Of a stretch of DNA of 64,000 nt, positions 32,059-39,669 are shown one piece after another. This stretch comes from Pseudomonas saudimassiliensis. GTDB lineage: Bacteria; Pseudomonadota; Gammaproteobacteria; Pseudomonadales; Pseudomonadaceae. The translations under genes and the position numbers were made by a program. Location: contig NZ_LK391969.1 in assembly GCF_000939975.1 (NCBI RefSeq), positions 652,693 through 716,692 on the forward strand, read 5' to 3'. The notes beneath the pieces are model-generated. The model was not told the origin of the DNA. It did not search any database and was given only the letters and a program-made list of their open reading frames with translations. Every line of letters starts with the position of its first letter. Position 1 is the first letter of the stretch.

Positions 32059-32507
32059 CCGGAACCCATGGTCTACGGGGCTTGGGCAAGCTATCCACAA
32101 AACCTGTGGAAAACTCTGTGGATAGCCTGCCTAAAACTCGTCCCGCAGCAAGTAATACGTGGCTGCGAGTTAAAATGATCAAAATATGACCAATAGAATT
32201 TGCTATTTAAATCAATAAGTTACGAACAAGCGAGATATTTCAGATAGTTATACGTGAGTCTTGCCCACCGCTGTCCGTGGAGCCCTTCAGCTGTGCACAA
32301 TGTCAAGCGTCATTATCTGAAAATTGCCGAAAAAACCTGCTTAAATAACCCGCCGCGCTATTGACGCGCTTGCGGAAATACGTCGTTCCCGCAGGGGCAT
32401 CCCTGCCCGCTTTCTCCGCTCAGCGCCCTGGTTTCCAGCCACGCTTTCCTACATCCGATCGCGCGGTGACCATGCTTGGACACCGGATTGGCAGGGCGAA
32501 GGCCCGG
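32059..32507. other. 449-bp intergenic gap with DnaA-box-like cluster and AT-rich block
   Basis: No gene seen. It starts with three DnaA-box-like 9-mers (32091-32125, listed separately). An AT-rich block follows at about 32169-32260, and a small hairpin GCAGGG-GCAT-CCCTGC sits at 32391-32406. It separates the converging ends of rdgC and the T2SS-associated lipoprotein gene; no strong terminator is visible for either. Confidence 0.6.
32091..32125. repeat. Cluster of three DnaA-box-like sequences in an inverted arrangement
   Basis: CTATCCACA (32091-32099), TGTGGAAAA (32105-32113) and TGTGGATAG (32117-32125) are each one mismatch from the DnaA box TTATCCACA or its complement. The outer pair forms a perfect 9-bp inverted repeat. 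Confidence 0.6.
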
Positions 32508-33122
32508 TTACTCTTCCTGCAACCGCTCTAGCCAGGCGCGGGCCTCCCGGCCGGATTCGGTGTGGGGGTAGTAACGGGCGACGTAATCCATGCGCTGTCG
32601 ACCACCTTCGCGGTCACCGGCTTCAGCGGCCGTGAGCGCCAACCGGTATTCAGCCGCGGCCATGCCTTCCAGCAATTCGTGCAGGCGCGGCGCGATCTCG
32701 GTGCGATAGTCGGAGTCGGGGAAGCGTCGGACGAAGTCCGCGAACTGCGCATGGAGTTTGCGGCCTTCCTTCAGCCGCAGCACATCATCCTCGGCGGCCA
32801 TCTCGAAGCGGGCGTATTGCGCCAGCGTCAGCAAGTAGGCGGAGTAATCCGGATGCGGAGGCTCCACATGCCGCTGCTGGTAATCCTCGAGCAGGGCTTC
32901 CACCGCCTTCACCTCCCCTTGTTGCAGGCACACATAGGCCGCCTGCTGGTCCAGCTCCGGCACCGGGTGCTTGCGCAGGTCCGCCACCAGCTTGGTGTCG
33001 CAGCGGCCCATGCTGATCTTGGCCCGGGCATCGATCAGTCCCTCTTCACTGCGTTGCGGCGAGCCGGTGCTGGCGCACCCCACCAGCCCCACCGACAACC
33101 ACAGCACTGCTAATAAACGCAT
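32508..33122 (-). CDS. TPR-like lipoprotein at the end of the T2SS operon
   Basis: The 204-residue product starts with a lipoprotein signal MRLLAVLWLSVGLVGCAS; the lipobox VGC places the lipidated Cys at 16. The mature part is helical, with Leu/Ala/Glu-rich repeats (for example EVKAVEALLEDYQQR, FADFVRRFPDSDY and RQRMDYVARYYPHTESG) reminiscent of TPR proteins such as BamD. AGAGGA precedes the ATG. It lies 32 bp after gspN on the same strand. It is larger than classical pilotins (about 110-140 aa), so a pilotin or assembly-factor role for the secretin is only an inference from position and lipidation. Confidence 0.8.
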   Translation of the reverse strand: MRLLAVLWLSVGLVGCASTGSPQRSEEGLIDARAKISMGRCDTKLVADLRKHPVPELDQQAAYVCLQQGEVKAVEALLEDYQQRHVEPPHPDYSAYLLTLAQYARFEMAAEDDVLRLKEGRKLHAQFADFVRRFPDSDYRTEIAPRLHELLEGMAAAEYRLALTAAEAGDREGGRQRMDYVARYYPHTESGREARAWLERLQEE

Positions 33123-33154
33123 CGAATATCCTCTGCCATCTTGGTCTTGTTCGT

Positions 33155-33910
33155 TCATTGCAACTGCGCGCGCCAAGTCACCCAGCCTTCGGCGTTCGGC
33201 CGGCCGAGCAGACCAAGCCCCTCGGCCAGCATGGGTTCGGCGTCCGCTCGCGCCTGCAGCTGCACATTGAGCTTCATTGCCTGGCCCGGGCGCCAGCGCG
33301 CATCGCCCATGAGCCCCAGCGGGCCGCCCTGATCCTGCAGGTCCAGGGTCAGCCAGCCCTCGGCCGCTCCCAGTGTCGCGGTGAGGTGTCCGAAGGGCAG
33401 CGCCTGGGGCAAACCGCCTGCCGCATCCTGCCACACCAGCCGGCCGCTGGCTGCCACTACCGACTCGAAATCTTCCAATGCCAGTTCGGGCACGTCGAGC
33501 AGCCAGGCCCCGCGCAGCACGAAGGGCGCGTTATTGATGGCCGCCATGCTCGCTGCATCCAGGGTGCCGTTGATCGCGCTAAGCGTCAACGAGCCGAGAC
33601 CGGCGGTCAACTCTGCCTCGACCTTGCCGTTGCGTGGCTGCCAGAGCAGGTCAAGACCGATCTTGCCCCGCAGCAGATGTGACGGCAGCCAATCCCATAC
33701 GAGCCGGCCCTGGTCCACGCCGTCCACTTCCATTCGCGCTACCTGCCCGGACCACAGAGTACCGGTCAATCCATGCAGGGTCACGGCGGCGGGCAGTTGC
33801 CCTTCCAGCCGTTTCCAGACGAAGGCCGCGGGCAGGTTCCACAGCAGGGTTACCAGATAAAGCGCCAGGGCGCAGGCCAGCAGGGCCTTGATATTCCATC
33901 GCTTGGTCAT
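33155..33910 (-). CDS. gspN: Type II secretion system protein N
   Basis: GspN is an accessory inner-membrane protein of T2SS. The 251-residue product has one N-terminal transmembrane helix (LLACALALYLVTLLW, about 9-23) and a periplasmic beta-rich domain. That domain includes the family segment GLTGTLWSGQVARMEVDG (about 47-64) and a VWDWLPSHLLRGKIGLDL block. Start and gspM stop overlap by four bases. GspN is not found in every T2SS; its presence here groups this system with the GspN-containing class. Confidence 0.88.
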   Translation of the reverse strand: MTKRWNIKALLACALALYLVTLLWNLPAAFVWKRLEGQLPAAVTLHGLTGTLWSGQVARMEVDGVDQGRLVWDWLPSHLLRGKIGLDLLWQPRNGKVEAELTAGLGSLTLSAINGTLDAASMAAINNAPFVLRGAWLLDVPELALEDFESVVAASGRLVWQDAAGGLPQALPFGHLTATLGAAEGWLTLDLQDQGGPLGLMGDARWRPGQAMKLNVQLQARADAEPMLAEGLGLLGRPNAEGWVTWRAQLQ

Positions 33911-34395
33911 TGGCGCGGCTCCACCAGCACCCGCGCCGATACCACACCAGGCGCTGTACCTGCGTCCACCGCGAGCTGGCTGATCTGCAGCCCATGGCGC
34001 TGCTCGAGTTCGGCCAACCAGCGCAGCAGCCCATCAAAGCTGGTCTCATTGAACCACAGGCGCGCGCCCTGCCCTTCGGGTTGCACCCGCTCCAGTGACT
34101 CGCGCAGACCAGCGGCCCGGGCTGACACCTCCACCAGGGTCAATACCGACCCGCCGGCCGCTGCGCCATTACTCGCGCTGCCCTGCTGGGCGGCCCGGCG
34201 CTTGACCTGGCTGGCGACCTGCTCCATCCAGCTGAGATCCGCCGTCAGGGCGCTGATATCCGCGCGCAGTTGCTCGCGCTTCTGCGCCAGCGGCTCCCAG
34301 ATCATCAACCAGAGCACCACCAGCACCAACAGCATCGCGCCGCCGGCCAGTACGATGCGTTCCCGCGGGGCCAGCCCCGCCCACCAGGCGCTCAT
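33907..34395 (-). CDS. gspM: Type II secretion system protein M
   Basis: GspM is a bitopic inner-membrane platform protein that partners with GspL. The 162-residue product has a short cytoplasmic N-terminus, a transmembrane helix (IVLAGGAMLLVLVVLWLMIW, about 14-33), a coiled segment and a ferredoxin-like periplasmic domain containing GARLWFNETSFDGLLRWLAE. It overlaps gspL and gspN by four bases each, so the three are translationally coupled. Confidence 0.9.
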   Translation of the reverse strand: MSAWWAGLAPRERIVLAGGAMLLVLVVLWLMIWEPLAQKREQLRADISALTADLSWMEQVASQVKRRAAQQGSASNGAAAGGSVLTLVEVSARAAGLRESLERVQPEGQGARLWFNETSFDGLLRWLAELEQRHGLQISQLAVDAGTAPGVVSARVLVEPRQ

Positions 34396-35612
34396 AATTC
34401 ACCTCGCTGCACGCGTAGCCGCGCCGTTACCCCATCAGCGCCGGAATCGGCACCCTGAAGGGTTTCACTCAACCCCGCCCCGGCCGCCAGCTGGCTGCGT
34501 ATGCCTTCCAGCTCAGCGAAAGACGGCAGCTGCAGCTCCAGCTCGACTTCGGTGGGTGTCGCGCGGAACTGGCGGATGCGGCCGGTTTCACCCTCGCCGA
34601 CCACGGCCAGTACGTCATACAACAAGCTACCGGTGCCATTCAGGGACGAGGTTCCAGCCTCGCCGGCCAGGGCTTGCTGAAACTGGGTAACCGGGTCGAC
34701 CCGACGACTGTTCGGCAAGGTGCGGTCAAACAGTTGATCAATCTCGGTCAGCAGCCGCTCCCGCTCGCCAGACAGAATGGCGCCTTCCAATGCCAGTTGA
34801 CCGACCAATACCACCAGCAACACACCGGCGGCGACCATCACCGGGCGTAACTTGCGCCAGGGCGGCGTGGCCATGCCATTGGCGTAGGGGCCGACCAGGA
34901 GGTTCAGCGCCCGGGCAGGCTGTTGGCAACGCGCCAGGGCGGCCTCCAGGGTGGCTGGCCGTGCCAATGGGCGCACCTCGCAGTCGGCCTCGCTGAGCCC
35001 CAGTTCCGCCAGCTGATAGCCACTGAGCTCGAGCACTCGCTGCGTCTCATCAAGCTGTGCCAGCCGCTGCTTGAGCCAGAAGCCGAGCATGCCCGTTTCG
35101 ACCAGCACCGGTTCCTGATCGACGCTGGTGATCAGGGCCTGGTCAGCCGCGGCTGGCCAGGGTGACGGCTGCACACTCAGTCCTGCCTCCGGCAGCATGT
35201 CGTCATGCAGGCTGGCCTGGGGTAACAATGCCTCCAGGCGCCAGCCAGCGTCCTGGCAGTGCTCGATCCAGGCCGCCATATGGCACTGCTCGGTAACCGC
35301 GGCGGCAAAGCGGCCATCGGCCCTGGGTGGGCCGGCTACCAGATGCAGCTCTTCCAGTTCCTGGCCCAGTTGGTCTTCCAGGGCAAAGGGCAGCGCAGCG
35401 CGCGCCGCCGCGGCCCGGCGTACCGGAATGGCCACGCGGTACAGATTCACTGCGGTGGCCGGTGCCAGCGCCCGCAGCCGCTCGGCCGGGAACCGGCTGC
35501 GCAGCTGTGCCAGGCTGTCCTGACCCGACTCCTCCAGCCGACCGTCCCGGCCGGTACGCCACCAATGCAGGTCCGCCGGACCCGGCGTATCGGGTAATAG
35601 CACTATCAGCAT
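34392..35612 (-). CDS. gspL: Type II secretion system protein L
   Basis: GspL links the cytosolic ATPase GspE to the membrane platform. The 406-residue protein has an actin-like cytoplasmic domain (1-about 235, with LPFALEDQLGQELEELHLV near 75-93), one transmembrane helix (about 244-263, VMVAAGVLLVVLVGQLAL) and a periplasmic ferredoxin-like domain (about 310-406). It is 12 bp after gspK and overlaps gspM by four bases. Confidence 0.92.
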   Translation of the reverse strand: MLIVLLPDTPGPADLHWWRTGRDGRLEESGQDSLAQLRSRFPAERLRALAPATAVNLYRVAIPVRRAAAARAALPFALEDQLGQELEELHLVAGPPRADGRFAAAVTEQCHMAAWIEHCQDAGWRLEALLPQASLHDDMLPEAGLSVQPSPWPAAADQALITSVDQEPVLVETGMLGFWLKQRLAQLDETQRVLELSGYQLAELGLSEADCEVRPLARPATLEAALARCQQPARALNLLVGPYANGMATPPWRKLRPVMVAAGVLLVVLVGQLALEGAILSGERERLLTEIDQLFDRTLPNSRRVDPVTQFQQALAGEAGTSSLNGTGSLLYDVLAVVGEGETGRIRQFRATPTEVELELQLPSFAELEGIRSQLAAGAGLSETLQGADSGADGVTARLRVQRGEL

Positions 35613-35624
35613 GTTGTCATCCGT

Positions 35625-36428
35625 TCATGGCTCGCAGGCCGTCTGTTCTCTGAGAACCACTTTTCCATTAGGTGCATCCAGTAAGGTGCATTGATAAAAC
35701 CGCCGCTCGCCAAACTCCGCCATGATCTGCAAACGCATGTACCAGGGCGCATTGTCCCCGGCGGCGCGATCCGCGAAGACCTCTTGCATCAGCTCATGGC
35801 TGCGCTCGATATCGATTGGGCTGGCCGCGCCGGGATAGGCCGTTACCCAGGGCGCCAATGCCTGCCAGGCTTCGGCCGTCATGCCAGTGACGCTGTTGAG
35901 TTCCGACGCCACCACCATGGGCCGGTTGCCCGAGACCCGGGCTGGTACCTCAAGCCGGTAGGCCGGGTCATCGGTCTCCGGATTCATCCAGTCACTCACG
36001 GCCATCGCCAACTGGGCGCCCGGCGGCATCCGCGCCCCGGTCAGTTGACCGACCTGGTCCACCAGCCGGGCAAAATACGCCTGCTCGGTCTCGTCGGCGC
36101 CGGCCAGCGCGTTGAGGTTATAGCGACAGCGCATATCATCCAGCGTTGCCTCCAGCCGTACGCCATCCACCTCGAACGGCAGCACCGGCGACCGGCAGGT
36201 TTCCCACAGCAGATCCTGGGGCCCCTTGGCCCGTTCCAACAGCTGCAACACCATGTTCTCCGCACCCAGCGCAACCTGGCGCGAGAAGTCCCGCTCGAAT
36301 ACCGCCGAGGTCCGGCGTATATCCGCCTGGCCGCGCATCGCCATCCCCACCGCCGCGACGACCGCCAGGGCCATGACCAGCAGCGCGGTAATCAGCGCTA
36401 CACCCTGCTGCTGCCGACGCAACGTCAT
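35625..36428 (-). CDS. gspK: Type II secretion minor pseudopilin GspK (short form)
   Basis: GspK caps the pseudopilus with GspI and GspJ. The 267-residue product has a type IV prepilin-like start: after QQQG comes VALITALLVMALAVVAAVG, and as usual for GspK position 5 is not Glu. Conserved segments are DMRCRYNLNALAG and DWMNPETDDPAY, followed by SVTGMT. It is about 50-60 residues shorter than many GspK proteins (around 320-330 from memory), so one of the helical lobes may be reduced. The start overlaps the gspJ stop by four bases. Confidence 0.9.
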   Translation of the reverse strand: MTLRRQQQGVALITALLVMALAVVAAVGMAMRGQADIRRTSAVFERDFSRQVALGAENMVLQLLERAKGPQDLLWETCRSPVLPFEVDGVRLEATLDDMRCRYNLNALAGADETEQAYFARLVDQVGQLTGARMPPGAQLAMAVSDWMNPETDDPAYRLEVPARVSGNRPMVVASELNSVTGMTAEAWQALAPWVTAYPGAASPIDIERSHELMQEVFADRAAGDNAPWYMRLQIMAEFGERRFYQCTLLDAPNGKVVLREQTACEP

Positions 36429-37057
36429 AGACCCACCGCCATCATGCGGCGAATCTCACCCAGACCGGGTAGATCGAGTACCACTTCCACCGCCACCGGC
36501 AGACCGCTTGCCTCTGGATCGGCGTCCGGCAATGGCCAGGCCTCGACCCGCTCCAACCCGGACGGCGTGCGGACAATGAACACAAAGGCGCTGTTGGCCC
36601 CCAGCAGGCGCTGCTCGTCTGCCAGTTTCGCAAAGGGACGGATGCGCATGCTGCTGGTATCCACGACATCCACCCCGGGCCAGAGGCGACGCTCCAGCCC
36701 GCGGTCGGTGATCTGCCAGGCCGTACGCCGCAGCCGCTGCTCGCCGCCGGCGCCGGCCCGGACCAGTTCCAGCAGGTGCTCATCCGCGCCGGGCCGCAGG
36801 CGCAGCGGTGGTAACGGATCGCCGAACTCATCCCGCACGGTGACATCCACCACCTGGGCCAGGTCCCGCTCGAGGACACTCAAGGTGACCTGCAGATCCG
36901 CCAACTGCTGCCCCTGCTCCCGGGTAATGAAATCCGCACTCAGCACGGCGCGCAGCCCCTGGTAGGCCACCACGCTCATCACCGCGAACACCGCCATGGC
37001 GATGAGCATTTCCAGCAGGGTGAAACCGGACTGCCGGCCGTTCACCAAGCGCCTCAT
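36425..37057 (-). CDS. gspJ: Type II secretion minor pseudopilin GspJ
   Basis: A 210-residue minor pseudopilin. The prepilin peptidase motif is visible as QSG followed by FTLLEMLIAMAVFAVMSVVA (about residues 11-30), with Glu at position 5 of the mature protein. The remainder has the typical DLAQVVD and LRRTAWQITDRGLERRLWP segments. It overlaps both gspI and gspK by four bases in the operon. Confidence 0.92.
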   Translation of the reverse strand: MRRLVNGRQSGFTLLEMLIAMAVFAVMSVVAYQGLRAVLSADFITREQGQQLADLQVTLSVLERDLAQVVDVTVRDEFGDPLPPLRLRPGADEHLLELVRAGAGGEQRLRRTAWQITDRGLERRLWPGVDVVDTSSMRIRPFAKLADEQRLLGANSAFVFIVRTPSGLERVEAWPLPDADPEASGLPVAVEVVLDLPGLGEIRRMMAVGL

Positions 37058-37455
37058 GGCAACATGAACCCGCTGGCCGTGGCGCGCTGGGCATCTTCAC
37101 CCCGGTCCGCCAGCCACAGTCGCACGTCCACCCGCTTGACCGCCGGCAGTGGAAAGGGCGATGTGGCCGTGTAATCGCTCATCTCTACCGCAAAGCCGAA
37201 GCGATAAGACCCCATGGTCACTTCACCGGTGCGCCCGCCTTCTGCAATGGCGCGCATGCCGGTCTGGTATTCCGTCAGCAGGTTCTGCCCCGCCCAGTGC
37301 GCCAGGGTGCGCTCCTGCAGATAGGCGGTGTTGCGCGCGTGGTCGGCACCGGTCTTGACCAGGGCCGCCAGCGCAACCGCCAGAATGGTCAGCGCTACCA
37401 GCACCTCGAGCAGGGTGAATCCGGCTTCGCCTTTAGTTTTGCTGGGGAATGGCAT
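37054..37455 (-). CDS. gspI: Type II secretion minor pseudopilin GspI
   Basis: A 133-residue minor pseudopilin. The leader MPFPSKTKGEAG precedes FTLLEVLVALTILAVALAAL, the prepilin peptidase site with Glu5. The family segment AHWAGQNLLTEYQ follows near residue 60, and the chain ends YTATSPFPLPAVKRVDVRLW. The start lies inside gspH (23-bp overlap), so translation is coupled. Together with GspJ and GspK it would form the pseudopilus tip. Confidence 0.92.
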   Translation of the reverse strand: MPFPSKTKGEAGFTLLEVLVALTILAVALAALVKTGADHARNTAYLQERTLAHWAGQNLLTEYQTGMRAIAEGGRTGEVTMGSYRFGFAVEMSDYTATSPFPLPAVKRVDVRLWLADRGEDAQRATASGFMLP

Positions 37456-37978
37456 CCAGCACCTCGACGCGGCCTTCCAGGCCCACTCTCATATGACGGA
37501 CCAGATCCTTGCCGGGCACCCGCAGGGTGATCAGCGCCGGGGTCATCTCACCGGTATTGCCCAGGCGGATATGCGGCTCCCAACCCCGGGTTTGCGGCAG
37601 CGGTGTACGCTCTCCATCCACTTCCAGTTCCAGCTCGATCAGTCCTTGCTCGAACTGGCGTGGTCCCAGTTGCGGATCGACCAGGGGCCGCCATTCCCGG
37701 GTGCTGTCATCCAGCATCACCAGCTCGAGAAAACTGTAGCCATCGCGGCGCAAGCCCAAGGCGCGGTCCGACTGGCCGGTGATCAGCAACTCATCCCGGG
37801 CCAGACTCAGGGTCGCGGCCAGCCGCTCGGTCTCCGAGCGCAACTGGCGCTCGGCGCCATCACCGATGGACAGACTGGCCAGCCCCGCCACGATACCGAT
37901 CAACACCAGCACGACCAGCAGCTCCATCAGTGTGAAGCCGTGCTGGGCTTGGTGTGGCGACCCGGCGAGTGTCTTCAA
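37433..37978 (-). CDS. gspH: Type II secretion minor pseudopilin GspH
   Basis: A 181-residue minor pseudopilin. The processing motif is HG followed by FTLMELLVVLVLIGIVAGLA (about residues 14-35). The only upstream in-frame start is a TTG at 37978, which has GGGGAG seven bases before it and begins two bases after the gspG stop. No ATG or GTG exists before the leader cleavage site. The C-terminal domain contains WRPLVDPQLG, and the gene overlaps gspI. Confidence 0.88.
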   Translation of the reverse strand: MKTLAGSPHQAQHGFTLMELLVVLVLIGIVAGLASLSIGDGAERQLRSETERLAATLSLARDELLITGQSDRALGLRRDGYSFLELVMLDDSTREWRPLVDPQLGPRQFEQGLIELELEVDGERTPLPQTRGWEPHIRLGNTGEMTPALITLRVPGKDLVRHMRVGLEGRVEVLDAIPQQN

Positions 37979-37980
37979 GC

Positions 37981-38454
37981 CTATCTCCCCCGCTCGCCCT
38001 CGGGCTGTTCCACGTTCCAGTTGCCGATATCGGCATTGGCATCGGTGCCGCCCGGGCGGCCATCGGCGCCCAGACTGTAGAGGTCGTATTCCCGGTTATC
38101 CCGCCCCGGGCGCAGGTACTGGTATTCATTGCCCCAGGGGTCGGTCTGCAGGCGATCGATATAGCCACCGGCACGCCAGTTCCGGGCGGTATCGTTGCCG
38201 CTCGGCCGTTCTACCAGGGCGCGTAGCCCCTGCTCGGTGGTCGGATAGTTGAAATTGTCCAGCCGGTACAGGTTCAGTGCGCTTTCCATGGCGCGGATGT
38301 CGTTCTGCACCTTGGTGATCCGCGCCTGATCGGGCCGGTCCATGACCCGCGGGACCACCACAGCGGCGAGGATGCCGAGAATGACCACCACCACCATGAC
38401 CTCGATCAAGGTGAAACCGCGTTGTGCAAGGGATGCTTTTCGTACTGTAGGCAT
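37981..38454 (-). CDS. gspG: Type II secretion major pseudopilin GspG
   Basis: The major pseudopilin that forms the periplasmic pseudopilus. The product of about 157 residues starts MPTVRKASLAQRG, then FTLIEVMVVVVILGILAAVV: the prepilin peptidase site with Glu5. The C-terminal part has NYPTTEQGLRALVE, DPWGNEYQYLRPG and YDLYSLGADGRPGG, the last forming the calcium-binding loop of GspG. I chose the ATG at 38454 over a codon at 38481 because it fits the leader length and lies one base after the gspF stop. Confidence 0.95.
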   Translation of the reverse strand: MPTVRKASLAQRGFTLIEVMVVVVILGILAAVVVPRVMDRPDQARITKVQNDIRAMESALNLYRLDNFNYPTTEQGLRALVERPSGNDTARNWRAGGYIDRLQTDPWGNEYQYLRPGRDNREYDLYSLGADGRPGGTDANADIGNWNVEQPEGERGR

Positions 38455-38455
38455 A

Positions 38456-39667
38456 TCAATTGACCAGTTGGTTGAGTTCAAAGATGGGCAACAGGATGGC
38501 CAGTACGATAATCAGTACCACGCCCCCCATTGCCAGGATCAGCAAGGGTTCGAACACACCCATGACCATGGCGATGCGTGCTTCGAGTTCCCGTTCCTGG
38601 GTTTCCGCGGCACGTTCGAGCATCTTGTCCAGGGTGCCGCTGCTTTCGCCACTCTTGATCAGGCTTAGGGTCATCGGCGGGAAGTAGCCGCTGCGCTCGA
38701 GCGAATGCCCTACCCCGGCGCCTTCACGGACCCGCTTGGCCGCGTCACTGACCGCGTCGCGCATGGGCGTGTTGCTGATGACGCTGGCGCTCATGTTCAG
38801 TGCCTCCAGCAGCGGCACGCCACTGCCAGCCAGGATGTTCAAGGTGCGAGCAAAACGGGCAGTATTCAGCCCGCGGATCAGTCGCCCGATCAGCGGCAGC
38901 CGGAGCAGGCCCTGGTCCCAGCGATAGCGCGCCGCTGGACGTTTGAGTATTTGGCGGGTCAGGGTGATTCCGCCGACGATCACCAGCACCATGAGCCAGC
39001 CCCAGTGCCGTACCGCGTCGCTGGTGGCGATCAGTGCCCGGGTCAGGGTGGGCAATTGCTGGTTCATGCCGGCAAACACCTGCACCACCTCCGGCACCAC
39101 GTACGCCAGCAGGGCCACCACCACGAGCAGCGCCACTACCGTGAGAATCGCCGGGTAGAACATGGCGAGCTGGATCTTCTGCCGCATGGCGTTCTGCGCC
39201 TCGACGTTATCTGCCAGCCGCTCTAGCACCACATCCATGCGCCCGGCCTGCTCGCCCGCGGCGATGGTCGTGCGGTAGATGGCGGGGAATACCGAGGGGA
39301 ATTCGCCCATGGCATGGGCCAGCGGCAGACCTTCCATCACCCGGGTGCGCACGGCCGCCAGGGTGGCCTTGACCTTGGGCGACTCGCTCTGCCGGGCCAC
39401 GGTACCGAGCACCTCCTCGATCGGCATGCCGGCCCGCGCCAGGGTTGCCATCTGGCGGGTTGCCAGGGACAACTCCAGGGGCTTGATCCGGCGCTGCATC
39501 AACGGCATGCGCAGCAACGACGACTTTTCGGCCACCTCATTGACCGACATGGGCATCAGACCCTGCTCACGCAGGCGCCCACGTACCTGCCGGGAGGAAT
39601 CGCCCTCCTCCACCCCCTTGCGGGTCCGCCCGGCCTGGTCCAGCGCGACGTATTCGAAAGCCGGCAT
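38456..39667 (-). CDS. gspF: Type II secretion inner-membrane platform protein GspF
   Basis: GspF is the polytopic platform protein. The 403-residue product starts MPAFEYVALDQAGRTRKGV, the usual GspF opening, and contains two T2SSF domains (about 70-190 and 275-395). Three hydrophobic segments are visible: AMFYPAILTVVALLVVVALLAYVV, MVLVIVGGITLTRQIL, and near the end LLILAMGGVVLIIVLAILLPIF; only parts are quoted. The motif RMDVVLERLADNVE is typical. It is two bases after gspE and one before gspG. Confidence 0.94.
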   Translation of the reverse strand: MPAFEYVALDQAGRTRKGVEEGDSSRQVRGRLREQGLMPMSVNEVAEKSSLLRMPLMQRRIKPLELSLATRQMATLARAGMPIEEVLGTVARQSESPKVKATLAAVRTRVMEGLPLAHAMGEFPSVFPAIYRTTIAAGEQAGRMDVVLERLADNVEAQNAMRQKIQLAMFYPAILTVVALLVVVALLAYVVPEVVQVFAGMNQQLPTLTRALIATSDAVRHWGWLMVLVIVGGITLTRQILKRPAARYRWDQGLLRLPLIGRLIRGLNTARFARTLNILAGSGVPLLEALNMSASVISNTPMRDAVSDAAKRVREGAGVGHSLERSGYFPPMTLSLIKSGESSGTLDKMLERAAETQERELEARIAMVMGVFEPLLILAMGGVVLIIVLAILLPIFELNQLVN

Positions 39668-39669
39668 GC

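Noticed and set aside
32091-32260. Chromosomal replication origin
   Set aside because: Only three imperfect DnaA boxes, with no dnaA, dnaN, rpmH or partition genes nearby; kept only as a possible DnaA-titration or regulatory site.
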